From Meriones unguiculatus (Eukaryota; Chordata; Mammalia; Rodentia; Muridae), in NCBI RefSeq assembly GCF_030254825.1, contig NC_083363.1, positions 27,989,274 to 28,053,273 of the forward strand: 64,000 nucleotides of DNA, written 5' to 3'. The position numbers and the translations under genes are program-made. Positions 33,891 to 46,595 of this stretch are shown here, one piece after another. The notes beneath the pieces are model-generated. The model worked only from the letters and a program-made list of their open reading frames with translations. It had not been told where the DNA came from and ran no database searches. Position 1 is the stretch's first letter; every line of letters starts with the position of its first letter.

Positions 33891-35244
33891 CTGGATAATG
33901 GACCCCACCTGGCTCCAGCTAGCTAGATGGAGGGATGAGTATAGTGCTCTTAGGGAAAACTGAAGGCCAGTGGACAGTTTCCCAGAGCTGAAGAGGAAAC
34001 ATGACCAATAACTCAGGCTGATTTCCAGGGTAAGAGTCATGGTATCCTCCCGCTGGCTTCAAGAAAAACAAGAAACACACCTCATGCCTCTTATACAGCC
34101 AAAGCCCTGTGCCAGAATAGCTGTTTTCTTGCCAACACGGATGGACTGCATTTTCTATATTAGTCATCTTTGTTAGAACCAGGAAGAGGGAAGTGTGTAA
34201 GCGAAAGCTAAGCAGTTCCTTTAGAGGATACTGTGTCAACATACATGCCTCATTCCTCAGGAAGGCAAACACTCCTCAGAGCAGGAAGGCCTGCTCCTTG
34301 GAAGTAGAATCAGAGTGACAGCTACCTTCTCTGCTCAGCCTTGCACTCACCTTGCATATCACTCAGAGTGGACCCAGTCATTCTAACTTCACCTTCTTTC
34401 TTGAAGGTACTTACCGCTTCTAAGCAAGGAATTCTAGAAAAGGAGGATGAATGTGTCCTTCTATAAAGGGCTTGTCAACACTTTATAGATACTAGCTGAG
34501 CGACTTCACGGGGTTTTCCTCATACTGCCTACTACTAAGGGTTCAGTAGAAAACACACATGGTTTGGATCCAAGTAGGATGCCAGCATTCTACCTCCTTA
34601 GTAGCCCCATTCTGGTCACCTAAGTACTGTGGCTGCTTGCTACTCCTCTTCATCCCCATCCTTCTCCATTTGAGATACTCAGATTCCAGTACAATACCCA
34701 CCAGAGACTCTCAAGCAACTACACATGACCCAGAATGCCAGAGCCTTGCCAGCTGCCTGACTGGAGCCACCAAATTGCCGTCTTCAGCCTAGAGACCCAG
34801 GACCAGCACATACTGCCAGAGGAAACTCCTTTCAAACATCATGACCAAACTGTTGAAGGTAACAGACTGTAGCAGAAAAACAGGACTCCTAGAATAGAGG
34901 CTGTAGACCCAAATACCAGACAAACAGAATAACTGTGATCCCAAACATGGTACAATGTAGGACCCTTTTGAATAAAACTGCTAAAAGCGGAAATGTGACT
35001 TGAATGAAAAAAAAAAGAAAAGTCAACTAGTAAACTAACTCTAAATGTACATGTCACAATGCAGAAACACAACAGGGAAAAAAATTAATAGTTTATCACC
35101 TCTAGTCTAGCAGAAGCCAGAGGCTTTGAACCTGACCAACGACTCATTGCAATGAACATTTCCAAATAAAGATGTTTGGAAAAAACGATATACTGTGGGA
35201 CATACCATGACACACTGCAGCTTCCATACAAAACTTTTTAAATT
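33891..35244. other. Unassigned intronic stretch
   Basis: No exon recognised. It may contain degraded L1 or LTR material, but I could not align it. Confidence -1.
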
Positions 35245-35390
35245 TTAAGTTTTTAGTTTTTATTTCCTTTTGGAGGGATGTTGCAAGGGTGGAGGGTGGA
35301 TATGAAGGGATGGGGAGATGAGCCGGATTGGGGTACATGATATGAAACTCACAAAGAATCAATAAAAAGTTAAAAAAAGAAAAAGAAACC
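35245..35390 (+). mobile_element. L1 3' end (Lx-type tail)
   Basis: ggagggatgttgcaagggtg, gatatgaagggatgggga, aactcacaaagaatcaataa and an A-rich terminus. A different 3' UTR type from the copy at 36623. Confidence -1.
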
Positions 35391-35589
35391 CTAACTATGA
35401 TAACCTCAAAAAGGCTTAGGTTAAAGGCTTAGTGAAAAAGTGAAAAACTATGTGCAGGACTCTAAAGATTACTTCTGTTTTCTGAATTGTTATCTGGTTT
35501 TGCTGGCCACTAAATGATCTACATTCTAAAAACAAACAAAATACCCAAGAAAAAAAAAACACATAAAAAACATGTTATCACCTCTTAAA

Positions 35590-36607
35590 ACTGAAAATCC
35601 CATACTAAGGTTCCCAAATGAAAATTATACAGAATGTTCAGATAAAGAATTCAAAAGAATGATTGTAACTGTAATCAAACAACTCAAAGAAGACAAAACC
35701 AAAGAGATAAAATAGGGAAGTAACTCAAAGACATGATAACAGAGCTTGAATTACTGAAGAAATCCAAATTGAAAAGATGCTTCACATGAAAGCTCAATAA
35801 ATTAAAACTCTCAAAGGAAACAACAGAATGGATCATGCTAAAAACGGAGATCTGGGGCCAGAAGACAAAGTAGAGAAACTGAATCACTCAGAATTTAAAA
35901 AAAAAAAAAAAATGAACAGAATAAGGAAGAATTTGAAATACTATGAAAAGACAGAACCTTTGAATTATGAGAAATGAAGAAGATAATCATGATAAAGGCA
36001 TTGAGAATATCTTCAGTGAAATCATAGACGATAATTTTCCAAAACTAGAGAAAGAGATGCCTATCCAGGTAGGAGACGCCTACAGAATACCAAATAAAAC
36101 AGTCAGAAAAAAGAAAGTCTCTAAAATATATTTTAGTTTAAACATTAAAGACACAGAAGAAAGGGTATTGAAAGCAACAAGGAAGAAAAGACAAGTCACC
36201 AATAAAGGTAGGTCTCTTAGAATAATACCTGATCATTCAACAGAAACTTGTAAGCCAGATCGGCCTGAAAAGATGTCCAAAAGACCACATTTGTCAACCC
36301 AGATTATTATACCCAGCAAAACTTTTAAGTGGAAGGAGAAATAAAAATTCTCCATGATTAAAACAAATTCAATGGATTTATGGCTATAAATTCATCTCCA
36401 CAGAAGATACTGGAAGGAACACTTGAACCTAACATGATGATAGAGGTCAGAGAACAGATAATGCCAGGACAGCTAATCAAAGGAGATATGAGAACACAAA
36501 AAATTAACAAAATTACAGAAATTCATACACACTGCTCAATAATAACTCTTAGTATAAATGGTCTCAACTCCTCAAATATAAAGACACAAAAATAGTTTGA
36601 ATTGTTT
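35590..36607 (+). mobile_element. Old LINE-1: ORF1 and start of ORF2
   Basis: ORF1 coding remains at 35967-36344 (FSEIIDDNFPKLEKEMPIQ, VLKATRKKRQVTNKGRS), then the ORF1 end and the ORF2 start at 36536-36595 (LSINGLNSS). The element continues at 37190, 37715 and 38745 around later insertions. Its RT region is missing, so it has a large internal deletion. Confidence -1.
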
Positions 36608-36962
36608 AAGAAATGGGGCTGGGTGAGGGGAACAGGGACTATTTCTAACAGGAACTCAATGACTGGCTCTTTGGTCTCCTCACCCCCGAAGGGAGGAGCA
36701 GTCCTGTTAGGCCACAGAGGAAGGCTTTGCAGCCAGTCCTGAAGATACCTGATAAAACAGGATCAGATGAATGGGGACGAGGTCCCCCCTATCAGTGGAC
36801 TTGGAAAGGGGCTCGGTGGAGATGAGGGAGGGAGGGAGGGACTGGGAGGGAATGAGGGATCGGGACACGGCTGGGATACAGAGTTAATAAAATGTAACTG
36901 ATAAAAAAAATAAAAAATAAAAAAATAAAAATAAAAAAAAAAAAAAAAAGAAATGGGGCTGG
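36608..36962 (+). mobile_element. Truncated L1 3' UTR insertion with target duplication
   Basis: Body 36623-36947: ggggaacagggactatttct, gaggagcagtcctgttaggc, acggctgggatacagagtta and a long A-rich tail. Flanked by aagaaatggggctgg at 36608-36622 and 36948-36962 (15 bp). The duplicated bases include the first bases of the SINE that follows, so this L1 landed on the SINE's 5' end. Confidence -1.
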
Positions 36963-37170
36963 AGAGATGGCTCAGAGTTTAAGTGCAACTATGTCTCTAG
37001 CAGAAGACCTGTGTTCAGTTTCCAGGTTTTCTAGTAGCTTAAAACTATTTGTAACTCCAGTTTTTAGAGATCTCACCTTATAATTTTTGGAGATCTCACC
37101 CTATTTTCTGACTTCTGTGGGAGCCAGGCACACACAGGCAGGAGTAACATCCAAACACATAAAGACAAAA
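36954..37170 (+). mobile_element. B3-type SINE
   Basis: ggggctggagagatggctca head, gcagaagacctgtgttcagt, then gcacacacaggcaggagt and an A-rich end. Its head is also present at 36614-36622 because of the L1 insertion. Confidence -1.
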
Positions 37171-37189
37171 TTTAAAGGTAAGTTGCTGC

Positions 37190-37465
37190 TACTCTTTAAA
37201 AAAAAATGACACTGACTAACAGACTGGTTTATAAGATAGAATCCATCTTTTTTTTCTGGTTCTATGAAACATACCTTATGACCAAAGGAGACACTACCAT
37301 AAGGTAAAAAGATGAAGAAAGATATTCCAAGTATATGGGACTGAAAAACAAAGAGGTGTAGCTATTCAAATATCTGACAAAATAGACTTCAAATCAAAGC
37401 AAGTCAGAAGAGACAAGGAGGGGTAATTTATTCATTAAAAAAGTCTGTCAAGAAGTTATTACAAT
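37190..37465 (+). mobile_element. Old LINE-1 continued: ORF2 endonuclease region
   Basis: accataaggtaaaaagatga and acaaaatagacttcaaatca match ORF2 just after the endonuclease core. Confidence -1.
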
Positions 37466-37538
37466 AATATATATACATATATATATACATATATGTATAT
37501 GTATGTATATATACATATATATATGTATATATATACTT
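37466..37538. repeat. (AT)n/(ATAC)n microsatellite
   Basis: Alternating atatac and atgtat units, nearly self-complementary. Confidence -1.
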
Positions 37539-37545
37539 AACACAC

Positions 37546-37714
37546 AGGAACCAATTTCTTTTTTTATTTTATTTATTTTATTTTTTATTATTATTTACAT
37601 TTTATTAATTCTGTTTCCCAGCTGTATCTGCTCCCTCATTCCCTCCCAAACCCTCCCTCCCTCCCTTATCTCCTCCCTGCCCCTTTCCAAGTCCACTGAT
37701 TAGGAACCAATTTC
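37546..37714 (-). mobile_element. Short L1 3' UTR insertion, minus strand, with target duplication
   Basis: Body 37559-37701 (143 bp): T-rich start, then cccagctgtatctgctccct and ccaagtccactgatt, the reverse complement of the L1 tail. Flanked by aggaaccaatttc at 37546-37558 and 37702-37714. Confidence -1.
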
Positions 37715-38125
37715 ATAAAACATTCATTTTTAGATATATAACCACAGATTAAAAAGTGACAGTGGGTAACTCCAATAACCCACAGTCACCAATTGGGTCA
37801 TCTAAAAAAGAAACTAAATAGAGAAATTCTGGAGTAAAATGTCATCATAAATAAAATAGACCTTCTTATACACAGGGAAACCATCCCACTGTAATGGCCT
37901 CCAATTTATTCTTGGAATAAATATGACCAAAGAAGTTACGAAGTTTGTAAAGTGAAAACTTTAAGAAATTTAAAAGGGACATTGAACAAGATATCAAAGG
38001 ATGGGAAGACTTACCGTGCTCCTGGATGAACAGGATTAGCATTGTGAAAATGTCCATCCTACCAAAGGCAAACTGCAGACTCAGTAGAATCCCCACTGAA
38101 ATTCTAATGAACTTCTTCAAGATAA
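37715..38125 (+). mobile_element. Old LINE-1 continued: ORF2 after the RT region
   Basis: ggaataaatatgaccaaaga, cgtgctcctggatgaacagg and accaaaggcaaactgcagac correspond to ORF2 downstream of the RT core. The RT core itself is missing between about 37850 and 37880. Confidence -1.
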
Positions 38126-38129
38126 ATGG

Positions 38130-38735
38130 AATGGGCATTGGATGTAGGAGAAAACAACAGGACAGGAGCCTACTACAGAGGGCCTCTGAAAAACTCTACC
38201 TAGCAGTGTATCAAAGCAGATACTAAGACTCATAACCAAACCTTCAGCAGAGTGCAGGGAATCATATGAAAGAAGAGGAAGTTAGTATGACGTGGAGAGG
38301 ATAGGAGTTCCATAAGGACCAAATATATCTGGGCACAGGGGTCTTTTCTGAGACTGATACTCCACCAAGAACCATGTATGGATATAACCTAGAACCTCTG
38401 CTCAGATGTAGCCCGTGGTAGCTCAATACCAACCTAGTAAGGGGAACAGGGACTATTTCTGACATGAACTTGACCTCCCCACCCCCCAAGGGAGGAGCAG
38501 TCCTGCTAGGCCACAGAGGAGGACTTTGCAGCCAGTCCTGAAGAAAGGTGAGGAGGTCCTCCCCAATCAGTGGACTTGGAAAGGAGCAGGGAGGAGATGA
38601 GGGAGGGAGGGTGAGATTGGGAGGGAATGAGGGAGCAGGATACAGCTGGGATACAGAGTTAATAAAATGTAACTAATAATAAAAATTAAAAAAATAATAA
38701 AAAATCAAACATAACAAGAAAAAAATTTTATAAAA
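38130..38735 (+). mobile_element. Truncated L1 3' UTR insertion in the old L1
   Basis: ggcattggatgtaggagaaa through gacaggagcctactacagag to the common tail (ctgggatacagagttaataa) and an A/T-rich end. Longer than the 36623 copy. Target duplication not clear. Confidence -1.
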
Positions 38736-38744
38736 AAAAGACTC

Positions 38745-40440
38745 AGGATACTTGAAATTATTGGGAACAATTAAAAACCAAAGGAACAACTGCACTGTTG
38801 GCAGTATCACTATCTCCAATTTCTAGCTATACATAGAACTATAGTAATACAAGCAGCATAATATCATAAAAGCAGACTCACTGGCGAGTAGGATAGAATT
38901 AAGGTGCCTCATACAAGCCTACAGTCCTACAGCCACCTGATTTCTGACAAAGAAGCCCATAATACACATTGGAGAAAAGACAGAATCCTCAACAAATGGT
39001 GCTGGTCAAACTGGATGCAGAAGAATGGGACTAAATCCTCATTTCTCAACCTATACAAAACTCAGTTGGCTCAAGGCCCTCAGCATATAACATGGTACCT
39101 CAAATCTAAAAGAGAGGAAGGTGGCGATTGTGCTTCGCCTCACTGGGTGACTTCAACAGTGCAAGCATTAAGATGAACAGTTTATCAACAGGACCCCATG
39201 AAACTAAAAAGCTTCTTTAAGGCAAAGAACATCAGTGAATGAAAAGCAGCCCAGAGAATGGTAAAAATATTTACCAGCAATATATCTGACAAAGAGTTAA
39301 TATCTAGAATATACAAAAAAAAGAAAAACAGAAACAAATAAAAAGCCTAAAAAACCAAATAACTCAATTATGAAACTAAATAGAGAGTTTGCAAAGGACA
39401 TAATAAAAATGGCTGAGAAATATTTGATTCTTAAAGTTCAACATCCTTGGTTGGAGAGATGTTGCAGCAACTAAAAACTAGGCTTACAACCAAAACACCA
39501 AAACATCAAAAGGTTCAACAACCTTAGTTGGCAGAGATATGCAAATTTAAGCCTCTTTGAGATTAGAATGCCTGAGATTAAAAACAATCACATGACATCA
39601 GATGTGGGCATAGGGATGAGAAAAGAAAAACACTTATTCACGGCTAGTCGGGGTGCACAGTGGGGTGGCCACTATAGAGGATTCTCAAAAAAGTTTCAGG
39701 GATCTACCACATGACCCAATTACACCACTCTTGGACTACATTTGGCTTCAAAGACGTGTGTTCACCTATGTTTACTGCTTCTCGATCTACAATCAGTAGA
39801 AAATAAAAACATCTTAGATGTGTATCAACCAATGAATGGAGAATGAAAACATGGGGTATGTACACAGTGGAATATTCTTCAGCCGTTAACAAAAACAGTG
39901 TTATGAAATTCACAGGTAAATGGATGAAGCTGAAGAAATTATTCTAAGTAAGGCAACCCAGATCCAGAAAGGAAAACACCATGTTTTTTCTCTCTTATGG
40001 GTGTTAGCTTTGAATTCTGAATATGTTAAATTCGTTTGGAATCCTCAGAGAAGTAAGGAAACCAGTGAGGAGCCGTGGGGAGAGGAGGGACTTCAAGGGA
40101 GGGAGACAGAACACGGTGGTATGAAAGGCTAACATGGGATAACTGAACAGAATGGCTTACAGGGGAGGTGGCGCGGGCAGGGTGATGAGAGAGAATATAT
40201 GTGGTAGGCATAACAAACACTAAAGACAGCTTTTAAAAGTCATATGAAACCTACTGTAGAAACCTCCTATTATATCTATTTTTGTAAAAACATTCTGAGT
40301 TACTATAAATGAGGAAACAATGTCCCTAATAGTCACCATATAGCAGCAAAGAAATGTCTCCGCAGTAGGTTCCCTCTTATGGAGTTTTTGACACACGAAG
40401 GTTCACAGACCCCACCCCAAACATTACAGTCTACTACCAA
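38745..40440 (+). mobile_element. Old LINE-1 continued: ORF2 C-terminus and 3' UTR
   Basis: A 90-residue open stretch at 38904-39176 includes CWSNWMQKNGTKSSFLNLY (ORF2 C-terminal). Then gtggaatattcttcagccgt near 39870 and agatccagaaaggaaaacac near 39960. From 39990 the sequence is a non-coding 3' UTR whose end near 40440 is uncertain. Confidence -1.
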
Positions 40441-41302
40441 TGCACTTGTTTACCCCAGAATTCGTTGGTAATGCCATACTGCTAAAGATAACACACACTT
40501 GATTCATACAGCTGTCATTCACCTAGAAGCTTCCTCCCTCCTGGTTTGCTATACATATTCTCCAAGGAGAAAAACAATCACCAATCTTATTTCAGCTGTA
40601 AACGCTACAGTGACTGCCCTGGTGAGATATGCCCACTGATTTGATAATAGCACAATATCATGGTAATAACCAACTATTTTCTGGTTGGACTTAGTACGTG
40701 CTCCACAAGTTGAAGCTCATATATTATGGCACTGATATGAACCTAAGTCTAGATAGGCCCTAGGCCCTAGGGGAACCTACTACTCTGTTAAATGGACACA
40801 ATGTTAAATCAACTCCTAATGACTCATTGCTATCCCCATAGTCAGCGTGCATCTTTCAGTCTTCATTGAAGAAGAGCTTTTTTGCATTTTTTGGTAATTA
40901 GCAAAGGTGCAGAGATTAAGAAACTACAAAGTGCTCAGCCTTAAATGTGGTCTCTATAGCACACTTCTCCCTTGGAGCCTCAGGTATCATTATGGAAGAG
41001 GGAGGCAAAAAGATTATGAGAGCCACAGGTGTAGATGACTGCAGGAAAACCATTCTCCAGACACAGCAGGGCTGATGCCCACGAAAACGTGTAGAAGTTG
41101 AGACAACATGCACAAAACCTGTAGTCTCAAGCCAGATAAAGTCACAGCTCAGAGAGGAAATAGCACCAGGTCCCACCTCTAGAGCTCTTGGTAATGGACA
41201 GCTGTCTGGAAAGAGGGGGTTAGCTATCTGTAAAGGTGGGCCCCCTGGTGAGTTGACCATACTACAGTGAAAGCCACACATCCAAGAACATACGGGCAGC
41301 AC

Positions 41303-41307
<5 letters not shown>
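40441..41307. other. Single-copy intronic stretch
   Basis: No gene or repeat recognised. A 146-codon minus-strand frame starts within the GT repeat and has no domain. Confidence -1.

Positions 41308-41343
<36 letters not shown>
41308..41343. repeat. (GT)n microsatellite
   Basis: About 18 GT units. Confidence -1.
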
Positions 41344-41345
<2 letters not shown>

Positions 41346-41830
41346 AGGGAAGACACAAAGTTGGGTGTGTAGGGAAGGGAGAATGAATGAAACTAGAAGG
41401 AGTAGTGCAGAGAGGGGTATATGACCCAAACACATCGTACAAAATTCTCAAAGAACTAATAAAGAGTGGGAAAATTCTAAAATGTTTTAAAATTTATGAT
41501 GACTTCCCATTTACCGTGATAGTACAGTCAAAAGAATAGATGATAACAAGTGTTGGGAGCAATGTAGAAATACTGGAAGCTGTGCATTTTGCTTGTGGGA
41601 ATGGACACAGTGCAGCTACTTGAAACAACAATCTTTCAGTCCTTCTTAAGGTCAAGAGGACAGCCAGATATCCCAGCAATATGGTGCAAAACTGAAACAC
41701 CTGACCACACAGTGTCTGTGCATGACTACTCAAAACTGCACTGCTCACAAATCAAGAAAATGAGATCCTCCCAAATGTTCATCAACTGATGAGTAGATAA
41801 ACAAAATGTTGATACCTTATTACATGGCCA
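41344..41830 (+). mobile_element. Old L1 pieces: 3' tail then ORF2 C-terminal region
   Basis: 41410-41470 resembles an L1 tail (catcgtacaaaattctcaaa, gaactaataaagag). 41510-41830 resembles the ORF2 C-terminal region (gataacaagtgttgggagca, acatggccatactgtgag). Order is reversed relative to an intact L1, so at least two fragments. Confidence -1.
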
Positions 41831-41892
41831 TACTGTGAGTTGCATGTGGATATGAGTGTGTTCTCAGCATAGCAATGTTAGCATGTGATGGG

Positions 41893-42355
41893 ACCTTTAA
41901 AGGTAGTGTGTTAGTCATTCTTCTATTGTTGTGATGAGACACCATGACCAAGGAAACTCTTTTAAAAGAAAGGATTTAATCAGGGGTGTCCTTAAAGTTT
42001 TAGAGGGTTAGCTCATGATCATCATGGTAGAATGTAGGCAGACACAGTGCTGATGTTAGAGCAGTAGCTGAGAGCTTTACATCCTGATCACAGGCAGCTG
42101 CCACAGAGAGGGAGGGGGGAAAGGGAAGGGGGAAGAGGGGAGCAGAAGAGAGGGGGAGAGGGGGAGAGAGGGAGAGATCAAGCACAACCATGTGCCTGGG
42201 TCTGACATGGGCTTTTAAAATGTCAGAGCCCACCTTCAGTGACATACCTTCTCCAAAAAGGCCACCTACTAATCCTTCCCAAACAGATCCGCTAACTGGG
42301 GACCATGTATTAAAATGTGCCTACGGGGGCCATTCCCAGTCAAACCACCAAAGTA
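41893..42355 (+). repeat. Rodent medium-reiterated element (RMER1-like) with purine-rich expansion
   Basis: agtcattcttctattgttgt, gatgagacaccatgaccaag, later aaggccacctactaatcctt and ggggccattcccagtcaaac. 42105-42178 is an almost pure purine (GGGA/GAG) stretch inside it. Confidence -1.
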
Positions 42356-45300
42356 GGATGTAATGAGACATTGTTATGCCACTGGGAGCATCACGCTAGA
42401 AGAGACCAATGTAGTTCTCATGGGACTGGGTAGTTCTCACAGGACTACAGTCTATCTCCTTACATCATATCTCCTAGAATGTTCTCCTGCCATGATGTGA
42501 TTTAGCCAGGGACACCCTAGCCAGAGCCAATACCATATTCTTTTCAATTTACAACCCTGAAAACAATGGGCTAAATTTCCTTTATTAGTCACTCAAGCCT
42601 GCATATTACTTACAGTAATAGGCCAATAAAAGCAAGAAGCACTGGCATATGCTCTAGCCAAGATAATCCTAAAAATGTAGCACTAGGTGAAAAAATTTTA
42701 GACATCAAAGGCTACATGTTGCCTTATGAAATGTGTATCAAACATTTACTTACTCCAAACTGAGTAAGGAGTTTGGGGCACATGATAAAAATGGTCTGGA
42801 CTTAGTAGCAGAGATTGCACAACACCATGCAAGAGCCATTTAAGATGATAGGGAGAAAATCCTTAAAAGATGAAATTCAGCTCACTGAAATGTTTTAGGA
42901 CATAAAATATCAATAATAACCAATGCCTATAAAACGTACTAATAAAATAAAAACACCCACATTTTGGTGAACCTCAGGAGTGAGGAGTAAGGACACCATG
43001 CTTTTCATCTTCTCCAAGGACATGCTTCCAGAGCTCTGAGGATACACAATAGACCAATTCATGTACCGTATCTGTGCCCAGGGGTCCCTAGGCCCTGTAT
43101 AAAAGTTTGTTCAGTTTTATAAAGTTTCCTGGAGGGGCTGAATTTTATGCACAATTTCCCACCATTTCTAACACTGTTGCTGTTGCACCACACATTACTA
43201 GAAAAGAATACCTTGGGGCATCTGCTCAGCTACCACAGTATTCACGCACATGTCTCTGAAATTTCATCCACACAAACTCCCATCAAGAAGAAAACATGGA
43301 GGCCAAAGCCAGAGTCACCCAGGTCTCTACTCTGTCTGATACCCTTTCTGCAGCTCAACAGACACTGGGCAGCACCTCTACCAACCCCAGCTCAGGATCT
43401 GCAAAGCTGGAGGCTCCAGATGGTCCTGCCTCCTTCTATATAAGCAGCATCCTCTTGTTGCTTGGAGTGCCAGCTGGGGAGCCCAAGCTCAGCTGGTCAC
43501 AACAAAAGCAAGAGGGAGCTTGCAAGTCCTCTCTTGCCTCTGACAATCAACCACCTCGGGGTTAAAGACACCCAGTGATCTGGTAAAGTCCTTTCACCCA
43601 GACAGCTTTGCAGCTCACCCACCTCCCCAGCGTGGCTTGTCTGCTCTCATTAAATCCTAGTCTAGCTGGGGAAATCCATCTCTTGGCCGCATTTTAACTT
43701 GACAAGATCTGTGCAATGAACTTTAATTGACAGCAATTCAGCTGTGGGCCATAGCCCAATGTGAGTAGATTGGCAGAAGTCTGATTTTGGGCTGCGGAAG
43801 GGTTCTTATTTGAAGTCTCAGCTGGAAACAAAGAATGCACTGATAATCTGTCCCTTGGTGAATGAGGAATCACTTACATGGGGTGGTGGCTTTTGTGTCT
43901 GATGAATGAGCCCCTTTTAAAAGGTTATTTCTGCCCTAAGCCAGCCTTTCACATTTCACTGCTTGCTACTACAGATTTATTCATTCAGCGAATTCATTCT
44001 TATAGTAGCTCTCAAAATCAGTGCACACTATTATACAGCAAAGGCCCCATTTGTGAAATTACTTATAGACTTGTTTAGAAATCCAAGCTTCCACAAGACT
44101 GACAACTTAATTGGCTGAGTGATGATCAGCCCTAGGGGGCAATGCATCCATCCTCTTCCTTAGTTCAGGTCCTGGACTCCTGCTTCCCCTTTCATAGCCA
44201 AGGCTGCCCTGGTACTTGGTAAATTTACGTAACAAACATAAAGCTTTAAGTAGAAGGGAAAAGGGTGCCTACGTGGGGATCCCAGAATGCTAAAAAAGCA
44301 TGTCAATTGCCCGTGAATTGATCCTTGTCTCTCTTCCTCTCCCATCTTCCTGTTTTCTTTATTATTTTCCTCTTTATACTATCTTGCCTGTTCTGTCTGT
44401 CTAGTTATCAGAACAATATTTTAAATATTTTATTAAAACAGAATGACATCACTTCCCCCTTATCCTTTTCCCCTCCAGCAACTCCCAGGTACCCTTGCTC
44501 CAACCCCTCACCCTCAAATTGATAGCCTCTTCTCTTCAACTATTATTGTTACATACTTAAACACACACATATACATATATATGTATCTACACATGTACAT
44601 ATATATACATATATGCATGTACACACATATATGATATGACCAGGACTAAGTTTTCTCAGAACACAGATCTGCTACAAAATGGCTCCATCCCCTTCTCACA
44701 CAGCCTTAAATTCTGGCCAGCCCTGGTCTACAGCACAGCAGCTATCCATCAGCATTTTCTCAGTTGGTCTCACACCTCAAGTAACTGAACCATTCTTGAC
44801 ACTTCTTGTCCAGCAGATGGTAAGAGAGGTAGGCTCTCGAAGAAAAATCTCTCCTCAAGGTGCTCTTGGGGACACCAGGGCTGACCCATACACTTGCACA
44901 TGCTGACCAGATCTATTCTACAACAAGGTGTTTCCGCTACGTGAGCCTTCTAAATTGGCTTTGAAATCTTTGATCCTTTATTGATTGTTCTCTTTCCCTG
45001 TAATCCAACTACTAACTGAAGAGTGTTTGTTAATTTCTATTTTAATAGAAATACCAACTACATTTAACTTCTTTTGTTAAATGGAAACAAAACACATATC
45101 TAATTTTTAAAATACTGTAAGCGGATAATAAAAAGTCAACAACCATATGCCCTGACTCAACTAATTCTTACTTCAAATGCTTAATCCATCATTTGCTTTG
45201 GCAGTGAATAGGATGTTCTGGTGAGTGGGGGTGATCTGCAGGACACATTCCCTCTGCCAATTCGCTAGATTTAAATGGCTGGATAAAAAAAGTGATGAGG

Positions 45301-46595
45301 CTTGATGAGAACAATCTAATTAAAAGTTAATCTAAGGATATATGATTTGAATTCTGTTATTGAGTGCATACCCTAAAGAATATTAAGGACAACAGAACAT
45401 GTTTGAGGGACACATCCTTGCACCTCCCTTGTCACATTGTCTTTCTGTGATCACTTCTTGTCACTGACATGTAGCTCCAGTAAGCATCACTTTCACTGGT
45501 TAACTTTTCCATTGAGAGCAACCATCTGGGGCTCTTCTGAAACAAATTTGGGTGCTTTATACATATTCTACTCTACTCAAAAAGTCCCATGAATAGGAGC
45601 AACTAAAGTCGAGGGCGTTATGGTTCAAAAAGGTAAAACAGGGCAGGGATCTGAATCCAGATTGTGCTATTGAACTACTCTGCAGCCCACATGCATGGAG
45701 CTTGTGTAGATCGCTTGTTTGTTTTGCCCTGCCTTCCCCATTGCCATTTACATTTCTGGGCTAACATCTTTACAGAAAAGACTCCAAATGGAATCAAAGA
45801 TGGCTGCCTACCTGTGTGCAAGCCCGACACTTCTAACACCCAGAAAAACTGAGATGAGAGAAGAATTTAAATGAGCACTTTTGATGATGAATTACAGAGC
45901 TGCAATTGTGTACTTTTAGGTCTTCACCAAAATTCTGCATGAGAAAGGCGAGAGCACATGACAGCTTAATTATGGAAGCTAGGTCACAGTCATAGCAATG
46001 TCTCAAAAGAAGAGCTGCAGATAAGCTTATTCCAAACAGCTGCTGTTACCAATACACAAAGCAGGTAGCATTTTGAGTTCTGGAAGATGAATAAAAGGTT
46101 GCCAAGCAGACGAGAGGCAGGACTCCGAAGTACCAACTCTATCACTAGGCGTCAGCAGGGAGAAAGTTTTGGAAGTAGGCAGCAGAGATGCAAAGAGCAT
46201 GCTGGTACTGATCCTCATGCCGGTGCTGATCAGGTTTGCAGGTAGCCTTCACAGCTGCCCCTGGGTCTCTAGTTCCAGAATCCCTCTCACATACTAAAGT
46301 CCATACATGTTCAAGTCTCTTTATAAAGTGTCTGGTATTTGCCTATAATGTATGCACATCCCTCTCAATGCTAAATACAACGTAAGTCCTAGGTACATGG
46401 TTGTCACAGTGTATTACTTAGGGAACAATTATTTTAAAAGTCTGTATGTTTGGTCAGATGTAATTTGAACAGTTCATATAATAGGTTTAATCCATGGCTG
46501 TAGAAGCAGCAGAAGGTGGGCCGACTGTATTATTGAATTGCAGCTACGCTCATTCAGGTGGTGGTGCAAAACCAGCTCACTTGTTGGCTACTTTC
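42356..46595. other. Mostly single-copy intronic stretch
   Basis: No exon recognised on either strand. Contains an AT/CA microsatellite at 44560-44630 and several homeodomain-type TAAT-rich segments that could be conserved non-coding DNA (43640-43870, 45230-45350). Confidence -1.
44560..44630. repeat. (AC)n/(AT)n microsatellite
   Basis: Alternating acac, atat and acat units. Confidence -1.

Noticed and set aside
43147..43565. Two overlapping plus-strand frames of 98 and 89 codons
   Set aside because: No recognisable domain, no splice context, and the two frames contradict each other. No evidence for a gene.
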